From Sulfurimonas indica (GTDB lineage Bacteria > Campylobacterota > Campylobacteria > Campylobacterales > Sulfurimonadaceae): a DNA stretch of 33,645 nt. Below are positions 31,442 through 33,645 of the stretch, piece after piece. Location: assembly GCF_009192995.1 (NCBI RefSeq), contig NZ_SDID01000022.1, forward strand, positions 1 to 33,645, in the 5' to 3' direction. Below the pieces are notes generated by a model. That model was not told where the DNA came from and ran no database searches. It saw only the letters and a program-made list of their open reading frames with translations. Made by a program: the position numbers and the translations under genes. The stretch's first letter is position 1. Every line of letters begins with the position of its first letter.

Positions 31442-31457
31442 TAAAAAAGGTGTTGGT

Positions 31458-32483
31458 TTGAAGTTAAATTTTAGGCGAGGAAGTGCTTTTGCATCGAAAC
31501 GGGCAAAAGAGTATTTAAAAGATAAAGATCCTGAAGATATTAAAAGGATTACCGTAATTCGTCATGCAGCGATTGGGGACTTTATGAATATTCGTCCGTT
31601 TTTGATAGAACTTCGAAAGTTTTTTCCAAACGCCAAAATAACTTTAAGTGTAGTTAAACATTATATGTATGGAATACCAGAGGATTTGATTGATGATATC
31701 CATGTCGTTAGCAGATATGCAGAAGATGGTTCTAAAACAAGTCTGTTCACGCGTATTAAAGAAGCCAAAAAACTTCCTTCTCCGGATATTATTTTTGACT
31801 TGACAGACAGTACCCTCTCTTTATTGGTTGTTGCACTTTCAAATGCCAAGCTCAAAATTGGCTATCCCTACAGAGCAATTAGAAGGGCTTTCTTTGATAT
31901 AGCAACACTCAGAAGTGACTTTGTCGTTGAAGCACTCTCTGTGGAGCATATACTTAATGTTTTGGGAGCAAAAACAGCTTATCCTCTCCGGTATGGATTA
32001 GAGAAATTTTATCCAAAAAATAGTATTCAAAACCGTATAGTCTATTTTGCCGGAGCATCTGCAAAAAGTAAGTGTTGGGCTGCAGAGAAATTTTCTGCCT
32101 TGATAGATAAGATGTCGCAAAAATTTCCAGAATATGAGCATGTGATATTGCAAGGTATCGGTGAGGATGAGAAGTTTTTTGATATCTATGAACCGCTCAA
32201 AGAGCGGAAGAATGTACGACTGCAAGAGCTACTCCCTATAGAAGATGTGATGCAGTTCTTAGCAAACAGTAAAATGCTGGTTTCTAATGATACAGGTGTG
32301 CGAAATATGGGAATAGCCTTAGAGATTCCTACTGTTGGGATATTTTTTGAGATACCTCCGTTTCGTTACTGGCCGCGTGAAGAGAAGCATGAGTGTGTAT
32401 TTAATCTGGAATATACACAGCCATCTGTTGAAGATGTATTTGAAACAATGTGTAGCCTGTTAGAAAAGCTTTATGAAAAATAA
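31458..32483 (+). CDS. GT9-family glycosyltransferase
   Basis: This 341-residue GT9 protein has Arg-His-Ala-Ala-Ile-Gly-Asp-Phe-Met (Gly40, Asp41) at the N-terminal acceptor site and Ser-Asn-Asp-Thr-Gly-Val-Arg (277-283) in the donor domain. His, usual after Gly-Pro-Met in heptosyltransferases, is replaced by Arg-Asn, so the donor may not be ADP-heptose. The start is taken as TTG 31458 because AAAAAAGG lies 7 bases upstream and an earlier in-frame TTG at 31422 overlaps the promoter. It overlaps the following GT4 gene by 11 bases. Its sequence begins with a basic stretch not shared with the other two GT9 proteins. Confidence 0.82.
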   Translation: MKLNFRRGSAFASKRAKEYLKDKDPEDIKRITVIRHAAIGDFMNIRPFLIELRKFFPNAKITLSVVKHYMYGIPEDLIDDIHVVSRYAEDGSKTSLFTRIKEAKKLPSPDIIFDLTDSTLSLLVVALSNAKLKIGYPYRAIRRAFFDIATLRSDFVVEALSVEHILNVLGAKTAYPLRYGLEKFYPKNSIQNRIVYFAGASAKSKCWAAEKFSALIDKMSQKFPEYEHVILQGIGEDEKFFDIYEPLKERKNVRLQELLPIEDVMQFLANSKMLVSNDTGVRNMGIALEIPTVGIFFEIPPFRYWPREEKHECVFNLEYTQPSVEDVFETMCSLLEKLYEK

Positions 32484-33564
32484 AAATATTTTAGAAGTCT
32501 GTCTTTCAGGTGGACTTGGTGGACTTGAGATGTTTGTGGCAAGTTGTTATGAAAATTTCTCTAAAGAGGGTAGTTGTAATGTTGTTGTTGCCCCCAAAAG
32601 CAAGCTTGATAATTTTCTTGGAAAGATTCCCAGAAAAAGAGTCAAAAGAAGTAAATTTTTCCCTCTACTTCCAGCTTTGAAGCTTGCTAAAATTATTGAT
32701 GAAAATGAGATTGATATAGTCCATTTTCACTGGAATAAAGATAGTATCACTGTTGTTTTAGCTAAAGTTTTCAGTAAAAGAAAGCCAAAGATAGTGCAGA
32801 GCCGTCACATGGGAATGACACGCTTTAAAGATGATTTCTTTCATAGATGGGTTTATAAAAATATTGCTCTTATTCATGCTGTGACTGATGAAGTTGCAGC
32901 ACAACTGCGAAAATATATACCACAAGATAGTTCTCCTAAAATTCAAAGAGTTTATCTTGGAGTTGCAGAGAAAACAGTTGATAGCCAAAAAGTTACACTA
33001 TTGAGAGAAAAATATAATATAAAAGATGATACATTTGTTCTTGGCATTGTTGGCAGGATAGAGAAGCCAAAAGGACAGTACAAGGTCATTGAAGCCTTAC
33101 ACCTTTTAAAGAACCCAAAGATGAAGCTTTTAGTAGTTGGTGCTGCGATGCAAGAGAGTTACTTGCAAGAGCTGCAAGATGAAGTAGTGCGTTTAGGCTT
33201 GCAAGGACAAGTTGTCTTTACAGGATTTACTCAAGATGTTGCAGAACATATGCAACTTTTTGATGTCAACGTTTTAGCAACAGAGCATGAGACATTCGGT
33301 CTGGTAGTCATTGAGGCGATGCTTGCAGGTGTTCCTGTTGTTGCCACTGCAAAAGGTGGTCCTTTAGAAATTATAGATGATGGTGTTGATGGGTTTTTAT
33401 TTGATGGAAGCAGTAAAGATTTGGCAGAAAAAGTTAATCGGCTTTACAGAGATAAAAAAGTGTATGGGATGATGCAAAAAGCAGGCATACAAAAAGTAAA
33501 AGAGAAGTTTGATAAAGAAAAACAGTTAACAGAGTTGTATGATATTATTATAAATAAATCATAA
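32473..33564 (+). CDS. GT4-family glycosyltransferase
   Basis: This 363-residue GT-B enzyme has Gly-Gly-Leu-Gly-Gly-Leu-Glu near residues 13-19 for the acceptor side. Gly-Ile-Val-Gly-Arg-Ile-Glu-Lys-Pro-Lys-Gly (191-201) begins the donor domain, and the Glu273-x7-Glu281 motif lies in Glu-Thr-Phe-Gly-Leu-Val-Val-Ile-Glu. It should transfer a sugar from a nucleotide donor to the LPS core or O-chain. Overlap with the preceding GT9 gene shows co-expression. The exact linkage and sugar cannot be told. Confidence 0.88.
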   Translation: MKNKNILEVCLSGGLGGLEMFVASCYENFSKEGSCNVVVAPKSKLDNFLGKIPRKRVKRSKFFPLLPALKLAKIIDENEIDIVHFHWNKDSITVVLAKVFSKRKPKIVQSRHMGMTRFKDDFFHRWVYKNIALIHAVTDEVAAQLRKYIPQDSSPKIQRVYLGVAEKTVDSQKVTLLREKYNIKDDTFVLGIVGRIEKPKGQYKVIEALHLLKNPKMKLLVVGAAMQESYLQELQDEVVRLGLQGQVVFTGFTQDVAEHMQLFDVNVLATEHETFGLVVIEAMLAGVPVVATAKGGPLEIIDDGVDGFLFDGSSKDLAEKVNRLYRDKKVYGMMQKAGIQKVKEKFDKEKQLTELYDIIINKS

Positions 33565-33580
33565 AATATTATGTTTTTTT
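33560..33580 (+). terminator. Weak AT-rich hairpin with T-run after the GT4 gene
   Basis: CATAA (33560-33564) and TTATG (33569-33573) form a 5-bp stem around four bases, followed by seven T. The stem includes the stop codon. It is weak, but the T-run supports termination on the plus strand. Confidence 0.4.
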
Positions 33581-33640
33581 ATTATCTTTAGCTTGAGAAA
33601 TGGCATTGTAGATACGCATCAACTTGGCCACCCGTACGCA
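33569..33640 (-). other. Possible end of a minus-strand gene at the window edge
   Basis: A minus-strand frame ending at TAA (33571-33569) reads as plausible protein over its last 23 codons, including Leu-Met-Arg-Ile-Tyr-Asn-Ala-Ile-Ser-Gln-Ala-Lys. A stop codon at 33643-33641 closes the frame upstream, so it would need a frameshift, or it is chance. A second frame, ending at 33588, is open to the edge. Too little sequence remains to decide. Confidence 0.2.
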
Positions 33641-33645
33641 TTAAC

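Noticed and set aside
31422-31457. TTG 31422 as the start of the second plus-strand GT9 gene
   Set aside because: It lies within the -10 element; the TTG at 31458 has AAAAAAGG seven bases upstream.
1-33645. CRISPR array, transposase, toxin-antitoxin or defence genes
   Set aside because: A read of both strands found no regular spaced repeats and no protein of these families; the genes are housekeeping, signalling and envelope functions.

Overview
The window looks like ordinary chromosome from an AT-rich, autotrophic Campylobacterota bacterium, most like Sulfurimonas or a close relative. This rests on an aclBA pair for two-subunit ATP-citrate lyase (the hallmark of the reductive TCA cycle), a ccoI-ccoS pair for cbb3 oxidase assembly, short ExbB/ExbD proteins, a dihaem cytochrome c peroxidase, and a complete ADP-heptose pathway within a lipopolysaccharide core locus. 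The genus is inferred from gene content and protein character, not from a database comparison. Coding is dense, with many overlapping genes and several TTG or GTG starts.

Layout. 1-900: the tail of a small DNA-binding-like protein, then a cold-shock gene (minus strand) with a long structured leader. 780-6050: a possible 33-residue leader ORF, phosphomanno/phosphoglucomutase, a small membrane protein, and a tight unit pyrC - response regulator - histidine kinase - exbB - exbD. 6047-9210 (minus strand): groES-groEL, a patatin-like hydrolase and a small single-span membrane protein. 9386-13606: glutaredoxin, tRNA-Met(CAT), and a cytochrome c peroxidase translationally linked to a PAS-PAS-GGDEF-EAL protein. 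13788-15556: a class I glutamine amidotransferase (PabA/TrpG) overlapping a polytopic GT-C-like protein. 15636-18803: aclB-aclA, closed by a strong hairpin.

18946-33564 is mainly envelope biogenesis. gmhA-gmhB, hldD and hldE together cover every step from sedoheptulose 7-phosphate to ADP-L-glycero-D-manno-heptose. WaaF, two further GT9 proteins, a GT2 enzyme, a WaaP-like kinase and a GT4 enzyme probably assemble and decorate the LPS core. Set among them are a half-length asparaginase-like protein, ccoI-ccoS, a small periplasmic cytochrome c, a YfaZ-like outer-membrane protein and a membrane-anchored TIM-barrel protein that seems to lack the usual glycosidase acid/base residue.

I see no transposase, CRISPR array, prophage module or defence system. 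The points most worth a second look are local: the degenerate glycosidase-like protein in the LPS locus, the half-asparaginase with an apparent Lys-to-Gln change, the leader ORF before manB, the cold-shock leader hairpin, three start sites that look leaderless, and two sets of tandem 11-bp repeats that might mark an old integration boundary.
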